A stretch of DNA of 64,000 nt from Paguma larvata (lineage: Eukaryota; Chordata; Mammalia; Carnivora; Viverridae), in NCBI GenBank assembly GCA_030068075.1, contig CM057826.1, positions 108,293,746-108,357,745 of the forward strand. Reading direction: 5' to 3'. Position 1 is the first letter of the stretch, and the number at the start of each line of letters is the position of its first letter. The position numbers and the translations under genes are program-made. This document shows positions 43,614-54,696 of the stretch, in pieces. Under the pieces are notes generated by a model, which was given only the letters and a program-made list of their open reading frames with translations, was not told where the DNA came from and did no database searches.

Positions 43614-45160
43614 AAGCTCTACTCATATGAAATTTAAACTTAATATTTGACATGTGAATTATGTCTTTAACTGCTACTGAGTGCAAATCTTCTAAGAAGG
43701 ATCTCAAAAAATACTAGTTGGAATCTAGTCAAACAACTGAAATGATCAATAAGGAGGAATTCTCTATCTCTGGACTAACAAAGGGTCATTGCAGAGTAGG
43801 TTACAAATTCAACGTAACTCAATTCAAAACTGTTGAACAGGAAAAGAGGTATAACTATTCAGTGCCTGCATTCAGGCAAAAGCTTTCAGACATAGCCTAT
43901 CTTATTAGAAAGCAATAAAATGACGTTCTCAGGATAACTTTCACTCTTCTCAGCTCAACTCACCCATTAAATGCTTGTGAGTTTTCTCAGATGCCATCTT
44001 CATTCTATACATGCCCCAGGTGATCTCTTCTACTTCAATCATCTCAAGAACTATGTAGCACTGGTGAATCCCAATTTCACATTTCCAGTTCAGAACTCTT
44101 CCCTGAGCTGCAAGTATATGCCTCCAATTTCCAACAGGGCACATCAGTAATAAATCCCATAGATGCCTCGAATTCACTTACCTAAAGCAATACTCAAGTC
44201 AGAGATATTTTCAAGTTCAAGTCACACTGTTAAAACTTTGGAGTGGGGCTGTGCTAGGATCACCAGGAAGAAACACATCAGTGGAATCACAAAGCCACTG
44301 TCCATGAATACTAGACAGTATCTGTGACCTGCCTCTATAAGGTCACAGACTCACTGTGTCTGGGTAATTGGCTCAATAATAAAGACCAGAAATGGAACGG
44401 GCAGGACAATACTCAGAAAGGTACATGTTAGCCCTGGGTAAAAAGGTTTCCATTTCATTCCTTTAAAAAAAATCAGGAAAGGGACTTAAAAAAATGTACA
44501 TAAAAATAAATGTTACATTTTGACATATTTGGTACCAAAACACAATATCCTATTCCCAAGTACTGGCTCCAAGAAGTTAATAACTTTGCATGCTGTGATG
44601 CTAAGTCCCGTTCTAGTCAGACCCCACCCATCTTGACCTAAAGACATGTGGCTCCAGGCCCCTGCTCTGATGACATGTATTTCTTGCCAAGTGGGCTATG
44701 TGTTCACATTCCAGTTTCTCCTGGTCTTGGCAACTGGGTTACTGGAAGCTGTAATGAGGAGCAGTATGTCCTGAAGCAAGCTGTTCTAGATGATGCAGCT
44801 CAGCAAGGCACAGTGACCATCACAGAAAGTGTTGACACAGGCTTTTCTTAAAAACTAACCAAGCAGTAACACAAGTCATTCCAAATGAATGGGCTCCCAT
44901 TGCCTTCCCATGGTATCAAGGCTCTACTTCATTAGTAGTGGAACTGCGATGGCAAAACTCAGATTTCCCCTAAACAAAGCGTCCCTTTCACTGCTTCAGA
45001 GAACTGCCTAAGATAATTACAATGCATTTTTCATGAATTTCCTTTAAGTTCTACATTTTCACAACCTAGCATAGGTAACACACAGTCAATGTTAAATACT
45101 TATGATGGCCTCTATAGTGTTTCAGAACTCTACAGAGCTGCATGCACCATGCAGTCTGGA
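43614..45160. other. Unassigned stretch, no gene seen
   Basis: Short frames on both strands, with no domain or repeat family recognised. Confidence 0.4.
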
Positions 45161-45164
45161 AACC

Positions 45165-45315
45165 TTACTGCAGCTACTGCCTCCTGTTAGACTGAGAAAA
45201 TTGACTCTCAGAGAAGTTAAATGACTTGATAAGTTCCTCAGCCAGTCATGAAAAAGGCAGAATTAGGAATCAGTCCTCTGTCTTCTAGTCCATATCATTT
45301 TCTAGCACACCTTGC
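45165..45315 (-). mobile_element. MIR SINE
   Basis: 'GACTCTCAGAGAAGTTAAAT', 'GACTTGATAAGTTCCTCAGC', 'GGCAGAATTAGGAATCAGTC' and 'CTTCTAGTCCATATCATTTT' follow the tRNA-related part of a minus-strand MIR. Confidence 0.65.
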
Positions 45316-45538
45316 ATACGGAGTGTGCAGTACCAGCAGAACATCCAGGTAGAGATGTTCCGTTTCCTCCTGGAACACGGAAAGGAGGTAGAGTTTAGAG
45401 TTACTAATTTAGGAATTAGTCACAATGAGACAAGACTGGAATCCATGCTGTCAAATCAAGTAGACAACACATAGAAAAGAGAAAAAAGTTATGAGGTATA
45501 CAAGTTAGATTGTAATCCTTATTAAATATTTCAGATCA

Positions 45539-45946
45539 GGTGACACTGGGTGGCTCAGTTGTTTATGCGTACAACTCTTTTTTTTAAGATTATTTATTTA
45601 TTTTGAGAGAGAGAGAGAGAGAGGAAGGAGCAGAGAGAGGGAGAGAGAGAGAATTCCAAGTGGCCTCTTTGCTGTCAGCATAGAGATGGACAGGTGGGGC
45701 TTGAACTGATGAACCACAAGATATGACCTAAGCCAAAACCAGGGGTCAGTAGGTCAAATGACTGAGTCATCCAGGTGCCTATAAGCGTCCAACTCGTGAT
45801 TTTAGGTCAGGTGATGATCTCATGGTTTGTGAGTTCAAGACCCACTTTGGGCTCTGTGCTGTCGGTACAGGGATTCTCTTATTTCTCTCCCCCTCCCTTC
45901 TTTTCTCTCTCTCTCTCTAAAAAATAAATAAATAAACACTTGAAAA
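45539..45946 (+). mobile_element. Felid SINE, itself interrupted by another SINE
   Basis: The plus-strand SINE has its head at 45539-45577 ('GACACTGGGTGGCTCAG') and its body at 45785-45946 ('GTGAGTTCAAGACCCACTTT', 'GCTCTGTGCTGTCGG', CT zone, AAATAAATAAATAAA tail). The outer TSD AAATATTTCAGATCA (45524-45538) / AAATATTTCACATCA (45947-45961) has one mismatch. The break falls where the inner SINE inserted. Confidence 0.92.
45578..45784 (-). mobile_element. Felid SINE nested inside a SINE
   Basis: A minus-strand copy lies within the head of the outer plus-strand SINE. The inner TSD is GCGTACAACTC (45567-45577) / GCGTCCAACTC (45785-45795). Its T-rich start (A-tail) is at 45578-45600, followed by a GA repeat. 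Because the two are opposed, a transcript could fold back. Confidence 0.92.
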
Positions 45947-45961
45947 AAATATTTCACATCA

Positions 45962-46059
45962 AATTATGATCAAGTAAGTGAACAATTACTCAGAAAACAA
46001 AGGTTGAAGTGAAACAGTAAAGACTTTTAGAGCCTAGAAATGCTTCTATCAATTTGATA
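45962..46059. other. Short unassigned gap
   Basis: Nothing recognised. Confidence 0.4.
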
Positions 46060-46275
46060 TTTATTCAGTTCATTCATTCACCGTTTACCTACTGCCTACT
46101 AGCACAATAAGTACTGAGAATATGGAGTTGAATAAAAATTTGTGAGGTCAAGAAAATCACCACCTACTGGGAAAACACATGAACAATACATTATTGACTA
46201 AAATAGAAGTACGCTAAATGTGCTATGGGACCACAGAAGACAGTCACCAACTCTGCCTAAAGTTTTCATTAACAC
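46060..46275. mobile_element. Ancient mammalian repeat fragment
   Basis: 'CGTTTACCTACTGCCTACTA', 'ACAATAAGTACTGAGAATAT', 'CTACTGGGAAAACACATGAA', 'GTGCTATGGGACCACAGAAG' and 'CCAACTCTGCCTAAAG' follow the same common repeat as at 2450-2600 ('tgctatgggagcacagagg ... taactctgcctggg'). The name is uncertain (L2-like). Confidence 0.45.
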
Positions 46276-47090
46276 AAATTTTTTTTAATGGAACCAAGTA
46301 GCTGCAATTTTTTACCACAGCATGTAGCAGTAATTTGGTGAGCTTCCAGTCAAATGTTTTACAGTAGGAAGCTAGGTGGCTGGGAATAATTTCTAAACAT
46401 GGCATAACACTAGTGTTAGCCTCCTTCCTCTTCTTCTGTTCTTCACATTGCTTCATTCTGCTTCTTTACAGAGATGAATTCTTAGGGTTATCACACGTTT
46501 GAAATGCAGCCTCTGCTCTTCACTAATGCTAGAGCTATCACAATGAAAAAAAGGAGTGATCACTCCGTGTATGATTCCTTAAGGGTTGTATTTTCTCAAG
46601 GCAGGAGTAAAAGAGTTGCATTCACACCAAATCCATAGAATAAAATACTATCAAGCAGGGAATGAATCAAAGAAATAAAAAGATGTATTTGAAATTGCAT
46701 TTATCACCTGTTTAGCAAGCTGAGTTTCATGAATATCTATCACCCCTCCTAGCTAGCACGCAACTTCATGCAGCTGTTTCCTCATGACTTTGCACCCAGG
46801 AAAAGCAGAGCCTGGAAACAAGAGTTGAGCGGAAGCAAGAGAGCTTTAACTAAGGATCCATAAGTGTAAGTTTGGAAATATACCCTTGCCTCTGAGTGTA
46901 AACTCTATCCACACACATCTAAGTGCATTCCCACCCTCAGTACACCAGTTATCCCCAAACAAACCTGGGAAGCAGGTGATTAGGCATCATCACACTAACT
47001 TGAAGAGATGAAAACTAATATCTAGCCCAAGGTTAGACAAAAAGTTAGTAATAAAATCAAACCTAACACTCAGGTATTTTCTTACCTCCA
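46276..47090. other. Unassigned stretch, no gene seen
   Basis: Nothing recognised. Confidence 0.4.
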
Positions 47091-47096
47091 CATCAG

Positions 47097-47435
47097 TAGT
47101 TGGCAAATATCTCCTGTAAAAGTCTGGGTAGTAAATATTTTAGGTTTTGTGGGCCCTACTGTCTCTGTCTAGGACTGCCAGACTGTGCCAATAAAAATAT
47201 AGAACACTCAGTTACATTTGAACTTCAAATAAGCAATGAATAAATTTTTAGTGTAAGGATGCACCATGCAATATTTGTTATTTACCTGAAATTCAAATTT
47301 AACTGGGATTCCTGTATTTTATCTGGCAATCCTATTTCTCTGCTATTGTCATGCAAAAGCAACCATAGACAACATATAAACACACAGGTGTGCCTGCGTT
47401 CCAACTAAATTGTATTTACAAAAATAACAAATAGG
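47097..47435 (-). mobile_element. hAT-type DNA transposon, split by a second transposon
   Basis: The outer parts 'GTAGTTGGCAAATATCTCCT', 'GTAGTAAATATTTTAGGTTT', 'TGTGGGCCCTACTGTCTCTG', then 'AAAGCAACCATAGACAACAT', 'GCCTGCGTTCCAACTAAATT' and 'GTATTTACAAAAATAAC' match a common MER-type hAT element ('aatattttaggctttgcgggcc ... agccatagacaatac ... gttccaataaaactttatttacaaa'). The strand is arbitrary. Confidence 0.7.
47172..47332. mobile_element. Palindromic DNA transposon nested in the hAT element
   Basis: This 161-bp inner element has inverted termini GGACTGCCAGA (47172-47182) and TCTGGCAATCC (47322-47332), 10 of 11 matching, each flanked outside by TA. Subterminal parts are also inverted: ATATAGAACACTCAGTTACA / TTAACTGGGATTCCTGTAT. 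The whole can fold as a long hairpin. It resembles a known palindromic mammalian repeat ('ctggcaaccctac' ends), whose name I cannot fix. Confidence 0.75.
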
Positions 47436-47685
47436 GTTGATTTAGTTGGGGGTTAAAGGAGAGGTCAGAGTTTTCCAACATCTACTCCACATTACAGGCT
47501 TTCTCTTTACCAAGAGGTGGCCCTGATAAGGGAAAAGCCAAGTTTGTGTTACTATTGTATTTGATTAATAGATCATTTAACAAAATAAACTTAAAACATC
47601 ATACCTCTCACTGAAGGTGTAAGTGACTCAATTTAGGGAGAATAAGGAAAACGCTCTGGGTTTTCCGTGAGACTTTAGGATTTAC
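47436..47685. other. Short unassigned gap
   Basis: Nothing recognised. Confidence 0.4.
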
Positions 47686-47689
47686 AGAC

Positions 47690-47822
47690 TCATAGTATAT
47701 GAGGTCACTTCAGAGTTCCTCAGTCTCCTCATTTTGCACATTCTAGGACTGACATTCAAAAGACTAAAGTAACTTATCCAAGGCCACACACCAACAGGTG
47801 ACCAGAATAGTAAGTTTACCAC
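47690..47822 (-). mobile_element. MIR- or L3-type ancient repeat
   Basis: 'GTCTCCTCATTTTGCACATT', 'TAAAGTAACTTATCCAAGGC' and 'CACACACCAACAGGTGACCA' match 'cccctcattttacagatgagg ... aagtaacttgcccaaggtcacacagc'. Confidence 0.5.
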
Positions 47823-47860
47823 TGGAAATGGCCATTTAATACTATTTAAAAATTATCATC

Positions 47861-48063
47861 AGGACCTGGGTGGCTCAGTTGGTTTAAGCGTCTGACTCTG
47901 GATTTGAGCTCGGGTCATGATCTCATGGTTCATGCGTTCGAGCTCCACGTTGGGCTTTGTGCTAAGAGTGCAGAACCTGCTTGGGATTCTTTCTCTCCCT
48001 CTCTCTGTCCCTTCCCCATCTACACTCTCTCTCTCTCAACAATCAATAAACAAACTTTAAAAG
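47861..48063 (+). mobile_element. Felid SINE (SINEC_Fc type)
   Basis: Plus-strand copy: 'GGACCTGGGTGGCTCAGTTG', 'GGTTCATGCGTTCGAGCTCC', 'ACGTTGGGCTTTGTGC', CT zone, 'CAATCAATAAACAAACTTTA'. Only a weak AAATTAT duplication brackets it. An older copy whose start lacks the usual GGG. Confidence 0.88.
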
Positions 48064-49388
48064 AAATTATTTTTGTCACTGGATTTTTAAAACATTGACA
48101 TTTCTATTCTTGTACACATTGCCTAGGCTTTCTAGAATAAGTATTCCCTACTCAGTAACTTTGGGGCATAAATAATAAGACATATGTAAAAAATAATTAG
48201 AAAGCAGATTATTCCATTTCTTGCTTTCTGAGGTATCCCTCAGGTATACTCCCCCTTCTGTCCAGTGCTTCGTGGCCTCTACCCTCACTGCTTACCCTGT
48301 GAATGCCTGTTCCCAGAGAGGATGCCTAACAGTGGCTCCCAGGAAGTGGTATAGCCCAACAATGGAATAATTTCTGCCCAATCACAAAATTCTTTTTAGA
48401 TAAGTTCACAGTTGAGGAGTCATTCTGTCTAATAAATCAGAATTTAACCTCTTCCATGACTGCAGGGAACACTATACAGAAAGACCTGATTCAAAAGTAA
48501 AGGACAGAGCACAGGGAGGCATGACTGGACAACTTAACACCACCAGAGATCATAGGTGTATAAAATAGCCCCTATTTGCAGGGCAAAAATACAGGGCAAA
48601 AAAAAATTCCTGCTTAGGAATAAAGACTTTTTAAGGCAGCACAGAGATCCCAGGCTATAGCAATACTCTGAAACAGCAAAGTGGCTTCCCAAGACAAATG
48701 TCAAAAACAGTGTGGGATTCACAAAGGAAGACCAATAGAAACTCATCAGAAAAAGAAAAATAAGAACCAGGTAAATGCAACTCTCTCACCTAAGAGCAAG
48801 TGGTGAATTTGGTAACAATGAGAGATTTATACACGGATTCTGCTGTAAAATGTGTCTAATTTGTAGTATATGGGTATACCTGAGGTCTCTAGAGTAATAT
48901 GTATGTGTATGCATGTGTGTGTGTTAGTTTATATATTCTCATACAAGACATAAGTTAACTCACTCTCAACTAATGCTTTTGATCCCTCAGGGTCCTGAGT
49001 TAAAGGACTTTATCCAGGTATTGCTTTATTTAAATGTGGATTGAATAGACCCTGCATGACTATTACAGTCAAAATTGCTGTTGTCCAGGAATGACAAAAC
49101 ATCAGCAGTGCTTCTACAAAATGACAGCCTTCTTGCTTATCAAACACACAGAACTGTACCTATTCTTCAAAGTATTTGATATTGCAAATAACACTGAGCA
49201 CTATAAGCATGCCCAATATAAGTTATGAATTAAAACTATCACTTCACATTTGATTTCATCTTTAATTTCCCCTTCTTCTTTCCTGTAAAGTACACACTTG
49301 TCATTCTATCTCCCAGAATCTAAGCAATCTTCATATTTGGAGAGAATTCCAAGATAGATGGGAGGGAGGCACCACTCACTGAAGAAGC
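48064..49388. other. Unassigned stretch, no gene seen
   Basis: Only a short TG-rich patch at about 48899-48925. No gene or named repeat. Confidence 0.4.
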
Positions 49389-49405
49389 AAAAAAAGGGAA
49401 AAATA

Positions 49406-49613
49406 GGGGCACCTGGGTGGCTCAGTTGGTTAAGCGGCCGACTTCAGCTTGGGTCATGATCTCACCATCTGTGAGTTCGAGCCCCGCATCGGGCTCTGTG
49501 CTGATGGTTCATCAGAGCTTGGAGCCTGCTTTGGTTTCTGTATCTCCCTCTCTCTCTGCCCTTCCCCTGCTCACACTCTGTCTCTATGTCTCTCAAAAAT
49601 AAATAAACATTAA
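49406..49613 (+). mobile_element. Felid SINE, first of an adjacent pair
   Basis: Plus-strand copy 'GGGGCACCTGGGTGGCTCAG', 'GAGTTCGAGCCCCGCATCGG', with an AATAAATAAACATT tail. The A-rich duplication AAAAAAAGGGAAAAATA at 49389-49405 recurs (one G fewer) ending at 49629, just before the second SINE. So it inserted immediately 5' of the older one. It retains several CpGs and looks younger than its neighbour. Confidence 0.92.
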
Positions 49614-49630
49614 AAAAAAAGGAAAAATAA

Positions 49631-49838
49631 GAGCACCTGGGTGGCTTAGTTGGTCAAGCATCTGACTCTTGATTTCAGGTCAGATCATGATCTCATGGTT
49701 CATGACACTGAGCCCTGTGTTAGGCTTTACACTGACATTATGGAACCTGCTGGGGAGTACTCTCTTCCCTCTCTCTCTTTCTCTGCCCCTTCCCCAGCTC
49801 GTGCTCCCTCTCCCTCTCAAAATAGATAAATTAACATT

Positions 49839-49840
<2 letters not shown>
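49631..49840 (+). mobile_element. Felid SINE, second of an adjacent pair
   Basis: Plus-strand copy 'GAGCACCTGGGTGGCTTAG', 'GGTTCATGACACTGAGCCC', more diverged and with fewer CpGs than the SINE beside it. Its A-rich tail leads straight into the TA microsatellite. Confidence 0.9.

Positions 49841-49841
<1 letters not shown>

Positions 49842-49878
<37 letters not shown>
49842..49878. repeat. (TA)n microsatellite at a SINE tail
   Basis: About 18 uninterrupted TA units begin directly after the ACATTAAA tail of the SINE at 49631-49840. A-rich tails of retrotransposons often seed such repeats. Likely length-polymorphic. Confidence 0.95.
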
Positions 49879-49880
<2 letters not shown>

Positions 49881-51833
49881 GCATTTCAACTACGAATCAT
49901 AGATGTAGGAGAAACAGGAATGAGGGACCATAAATCATAGCACAGATAATACTATTGGAAAGCTGAACATGCATGCTGCATTCAGTTGTCTGCAAGCTCT
50001 TAAATCTGAATTTGTGCACACATCTTATTATTTTTCCATCTTGCTTTTAGTGATATTCATCTAAATCTCCATTTCAACAAGAGAAACACTGGCTAGAAGT
50101 TTTTATACTGCTACCACTGAACTTCACATCCTGAAATTTGGTCTTATTATGCCCTGAAGTCTGATTACTTCCCTGTTTTGTTGGTGATATCCCATCTGGA
50201 TATCGAATCTGTTCACTATTCAGTTAAACTGATTGGAGAGAAAATACTACATCACATCTATTTTAATGGTCTATGCTGCTATTTGAATTATCCGTCGAGG
50301 TCATTACTAAGTAGCTACAGATTATATTGCTGAGGAAGTGCATTATTATTTGTGGTATCCATGTATTTTCAAGGAGGCAGAATTTGTCCAAACAATCTGG
50401 TTCTGTCCTAAAATTTGATATGCCTAGCTTTATAACCAAGTAATAATTTTTGGTAAATGAGATGTTGTCTATAAGTTGAAATGAGCACAGAGCTAAAATA
50501 TTAACATCTTAATGTTACTTTATGTTCCTATAAATTCAAAATGACTCTTCTATTTAAAAGGCAATTTTGTAGAAGGATTAGAATATTACATTCACAGATG
50601 ATGCCTCAGTATTTTTTTTTTAGTTTTTTAAACTGTTTTATTGCAAGACTATGAGTCAGCATACACTGTGTCACAGACAATTCAAACTCAGAAACCAAAT
50701 CTCCAGGTTTAAAGAAACAAATGACTTAAAAGCAAGTTGAAAATTCTTCAAGCGACTCAGAGAATGTCAGGATGGAAATCCTTTGCCCTTCCTCCACTTT
50801 TTAATTGTATGATAATTCTTCTTCATAACATTCTGTGTTTTGCCTTTTTAAAACATAAAAAATATGCACAATGCTCATTAGACAATGAGCTAGATCACTA
50901 ATGAGTAACTCTATATGAACAGAAAAGGCTAACTCAACCTTTGCAAATGAAGATGGGGAAGGCAAACTATGAGCAACACCTTGAATTTCTTAGAAACAAA
51001 CAAAGGTGATCCAGAGATTCAACTCCAGAAGGGTGGTCTGAATAAGCCTACAAAACAGGCTATAAAACTAATCATACCTGGGTAATCTGAAACCCAGGGG
51101 TCCTAGTCATCTAGACAATGGGGTTCATAATTCAAAAAATAAATATGAAAAGAAATGAGTGAATAATAAACACCCTTGAAATTTAAAAAAAAAGCAGAAT
51201 GGAGCTTCAAAAGAAGCACTTAAAGGGAAAAAAAAAGTGGTTTCAGGCAGCATGTTCTCACAAAACAATCTGGAAAGAACAAATGTTCCAATTATGCACT
51301 GAGGTTTGTTTTCTCTGAAGTAGCCTTTCTTCCTCCCCCACCCCCCAAGCAGGTCCTTTGCGCAGTACCGGGGCAACTGTTGCTACAGAAGACATTTCTA
51401 TTTCAAAGCACAATAAGTAGTTACGTAACACATTTATTTCTCCACTTCAGCAACCTCTCTCCTCTTTCTTCTTAAAAATGTTTTGTAGCCATTCCCCCTC
51501 CTCTTTTCTCTTTGCTCTGGAAAGGAGAAGAAATACAACCAGAAAAAAAAATCACAGAAACATTCTGAATAAGGTTTTTAATGCCTGCTAGAAATAAGAT
51601 GGAACAAAAGAAAATATGTGACTGAAAAGTGTGGCAAGTTGACCGGGGAATCCCAGAGTGCTAAGCAAAGCTTTAAGGAAAAAAAGAAAATAGCAGCCTT
51701 CCTGTTGATGGTTAAGGTAAGAATTCCCAAAAGAACAAATGGATTTCGGAAGAAAGTTTTTACAGCTGTCGTCTGTTTTTAACCCTTTGATCGACATACC
51801 CACAAACAAAACTGTTGTTTCCTTATTCTGCAG
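49879..51833. other. Unassigned, possibly unique DNA
   Basis: No repeat or gene was recognised. A small palindrome (CTCATTAG ... CTAATGAG) lies at about 50874-50905. Minus frames at 51125-51376 and 51588-51809 lack known features. Confidence 0.4.
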
Positions 51834-51859
51834 GCTCGTATATGCTTCATGATGAACAG
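51834..51859 (+). other. Exon-like 26-mer between splice consensus motifs
   Basis: Upstream is a T-rich tract ending TTATTCTGCAG (AG at 51832-51833). Downstream is CAG|GTAAGT, the full donor consensus (51857-51865). The 26 bases between are open in two of three frames. 26 is not a multiple of three. A perfect 9-base donor is expected about once per several windows of this size, so this is suggestive only. Confidence 0.2.
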
Positions 51860-51865
51860 GTAAGT

Positions 51866-53815
51866 AGCAAAAGGTCTATCATTAGCAAGATAGTACTTTT
51901 ATCACAAAATTATTCCAAATTAAACTGAACTGGCAACACCTAGCCTGACAAATGTCTCCTATCTCAGTTACTCACCTCACCACTCCTCTCTACAGACTCC
52001 TTGCTAGGGGCCCACACGTATGTATACTTTTCATTCTTTTCTTCCTCGCCTGCAAGTCTTGACCTATCCTTCCCTCCAATCCAGGAGACTATTCCTCAAG
52101 CCCTGATCAAGCCCTACGCTACAGTTTCTTCAAGACTTGAAGCAAAACCTGTTCCTTAAGCAGGTTTCTTCTATCAGTCCCACCCCGCAATGTAGATTGC
52201 CCATATGTCTATAGTGTACTTGGCAGAGTGTCTGGCCTCAGAGAATCCGTTTTTATCGTTATAACTTTGAGTTCTCCCAGATACTACACAATTTTACTGT
52301 CCAACCTAGAGTATCATAAACATCACCTCCAAAGTAAATAATTCAAACACTCAATTTTCTCATCCTTAGAGTTCTTGTCTTCTCCTGCTAAGTAAATGTA
52401 GGATGTTCAAGTGACCCTTGATGAATTGAGTTTGGAAGATTTATTGTTATTTTTTAAATAAAAAAGTGTAAGTGTTTTACTTTTAAATTTTAAATAGATG
52501 TATATCTTCTTATAAATCTGTTAAATCAATCCTATCAATAAAATAGCCAAATGGTTGATTTATGTTCCAGGTCTTCATTAGAATAGGATATGCAAAATTA
52601 TAAAAACTGTGCCCCTTGTGCCTACAGCTAAAGACCAGAGGGAAAATGGAGGAGAACTAAAAACAAATGCCCTGAGAATCTCTACCCACCCTATATTTCT
52701 GCAGGTGACTCAGTTAAATGTTTAATGCAACCCCCTTCTGTACTGAATGACCTTTATAATTTGACTTTCCTTCTAAATGAAAGATCATCTCTCCTTTCCA
52801 GTGAATACAACTGTTTACCTAAAGATCTAATGATTTCTGACACAGTTAACTGTCATTTCTTGTCCTCTCTTTGAATTTCAAAAACCTAGTTAAGTTTCTT
52901 TAACTTGATTCCATTAGTCAGCAAAGTTACTCGGGGACAAATTGAGAAACACACTCAAAGACCCTTATCCTCTTTCAAAAGCTCCCCCCCGCCTTCAAAA
53001 CTCTTTTTCCTGGAGAAAAGTGAGCAATTTCCCAGCTCACTCTCCATTAACTTGAGGTTGATGAAGAAAGCATACATTTCTAGGCAAATCTAAATAGATT
53101 GAGAAATTTCTAGATACACTAGCTGATGACTGGGATGCTACAGAGACTGGAGAGGTGTCTGAAGCTTTTCTATCCTGAGCATCTTGTTCAAAGTTTGGAT
53201 AAGTTTGGTACATTTATTAGTAAGTCTGAAATGGCAATCTCACCTCTCGGACCTTCACCTAGGATTAGGAATGTATCTTCCTACACATCCATTCACATCC
53301 AGCTGCTCTATTCTATCAGTCACTGTCTTGACACATGACTGTAATTACAGCATAGCATAGTAACTTATAGTACAGTAACTTTTCAGAACCTAGCATCTAA
53401 GACCCCATCTCATGCTTAACTTTTTCTTTTTCAGCTAATGCCCTTCTCTTAAATAATCTACATAAATTACTGCTCTCCTTTCTCTTTCCCTTTCTTCCTA
53501 ACCTCTAGCTTCTTCTCCACACATGCATTCTAATTTAGACAAATAACTTCCTACTTATAGATAATCTCTATATCAAATATCCTTACTCATAAGAAATCTT
53601 CAAAGAACTGTGAACTGAAATTATTACAAGTAGCTGTGGATAGTCCAGGACAGGCGCCAAAGAATTGAGGCTTATCCCAAAGTTCCTCTCTATCCCTCCC
53701 TGAAACCCCTAAGACAGAACATAAATATAATTTTACAAAAATATTCTTAAGACAGATTTCAACCCTTTACTACCATGCAGGAAAACCCATGCAGGAAAAC
53801 ACTGCAGTATTCTTC
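51866..53815. other. Unassigned stretch, no gene seen
   Basis: A 14-bp tandem duplication CCATGCAGGAAAAC occurs at 53773-53786 and 53787-53800. Part of 52000-52260 has an L2-like texture but cannot be called. Confidence 0.4.
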
Positions 53816-53819
53816 TTTG

Positions 53820-53985
53820 ATGGTCTGATTCATAGAATCACAAAAACTTAGCACTTGGAAGAGACAAAAACTGTAATTCAGGTGAAGTGACTTCTCAGGT
53901 TCTAGTTACTAGCACATCTGGGAAGAGGATTCAAGTCTTCTGACTGCAGCCCAATGCTTCTTCCACTATTTTGTTAAACTGACAA
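53820..53985 (-). mobile_element. L3/CR1- or MIR-type ancient repeat
   Basis: 'CATAGAATCACAAAAACTTA', 'GCACTTGGAAGAGAC', 'GGTGAAGTGACTTCTCAGG', 'GGATTCAAGTCTTCTGACTG' and 'CTTCTTCCACTATTTTG' follow 'catagaatcatagaatg ... ctggaagggacc ... agtgacttgccc ... aggtctcctgactcc ... ctctttccactaca'. Confidence 0.5.
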
Positions 53986-54449
53986 TACTCCAAACAAAGA
54001 AGGAGTAGAGTAAAATAAATTATATTGTGCTTATAAATTCCTCCAAGACATAGCATCATCCCTGGAAAAGAGGAACAAATGCCTAGATATAAATAAACCC
54101 AGTCACAATTGCCAAAAATACACATAATGTAAACCATGGCAAGGCTATCATCCATGTTGGTAAAAACAAACAACAAAAACCACACATCATGGAAATCCCA
54201 AAAATGTGAAGCATCCCTTCTTTGGATGGAGAACATGAGATAATTACTGAAAAATTACTCTGAAGCATCTTGACATCAAAAACAACCCTGAAAACAACTG
54301 CCTGAACAAATGCCCTGAGAGGATACCTTCATACACATCTTGAAGAGGGGAAATGGTAGCTATTTAGCACCTGGAAAAAGAGAAAGAGAGTATTTCAAGG
54401 ATGCCCTATGGTTTGATAAGACAAAATCTCCTACAACATCTTACTCTTA
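53986..54449. other. Unassigned stretch, no gene seen
   Basis: The minus frames at 53931-54236 and 54083-54268 overlap here and would encode Cys/Phe-rich peptides without known motifs. Confidence 0.4.
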
Positions 54450-54465
54450 AAATAGAATCAAATTA

Positions 54466-54680
54466 GGGGCGCCTGAGTGACTCAGTCGGTTGAGCACCAA
54501 CTTCGGCTCAGGGCATGATCTCACAGTTTGTGAGTTCGAGCCCCGCGTCGGGCTCTGTGCTGACGGCTCAGGGCCTGGAGCCTGCTCGGATTCTGTGTCT
54601 CCCTCTTTCTCTGCCCCTCCCCTGCTCACACTCTGTCTCTCTGTCATAAAAGTAAATAAACATTAAAAAAAAACTTTTTT
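54466..54680 (+). mobile_element. Young felid SINE with perfect TSD
   Basis: Plus-strand copy 'GGGGCGCCTGAGTGACTCAG', 'TCGGTTGAGCACCAACTTCG', 'GAGTTCGAGCCCCGCGTCGG', 'GCTCTGTGCTGACGGCTC' with many CpGs kept. The 16-bp duplication AAATAGAATCAAATTA lies at 54450-54465 and 54681-54696, without mismatch. Probably recent. The minus frame 54447-54647 is SINE sequence. Confidence 0.95.
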
Positions 54681-54696
54681 AAATAGAATCAAATTA

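Noticed and set aside
49842..49878. TA tract as a regulatory TATA cluster or origin
   Set aside because: It is the expanded tail of a SINE, best read as a microsatellite.
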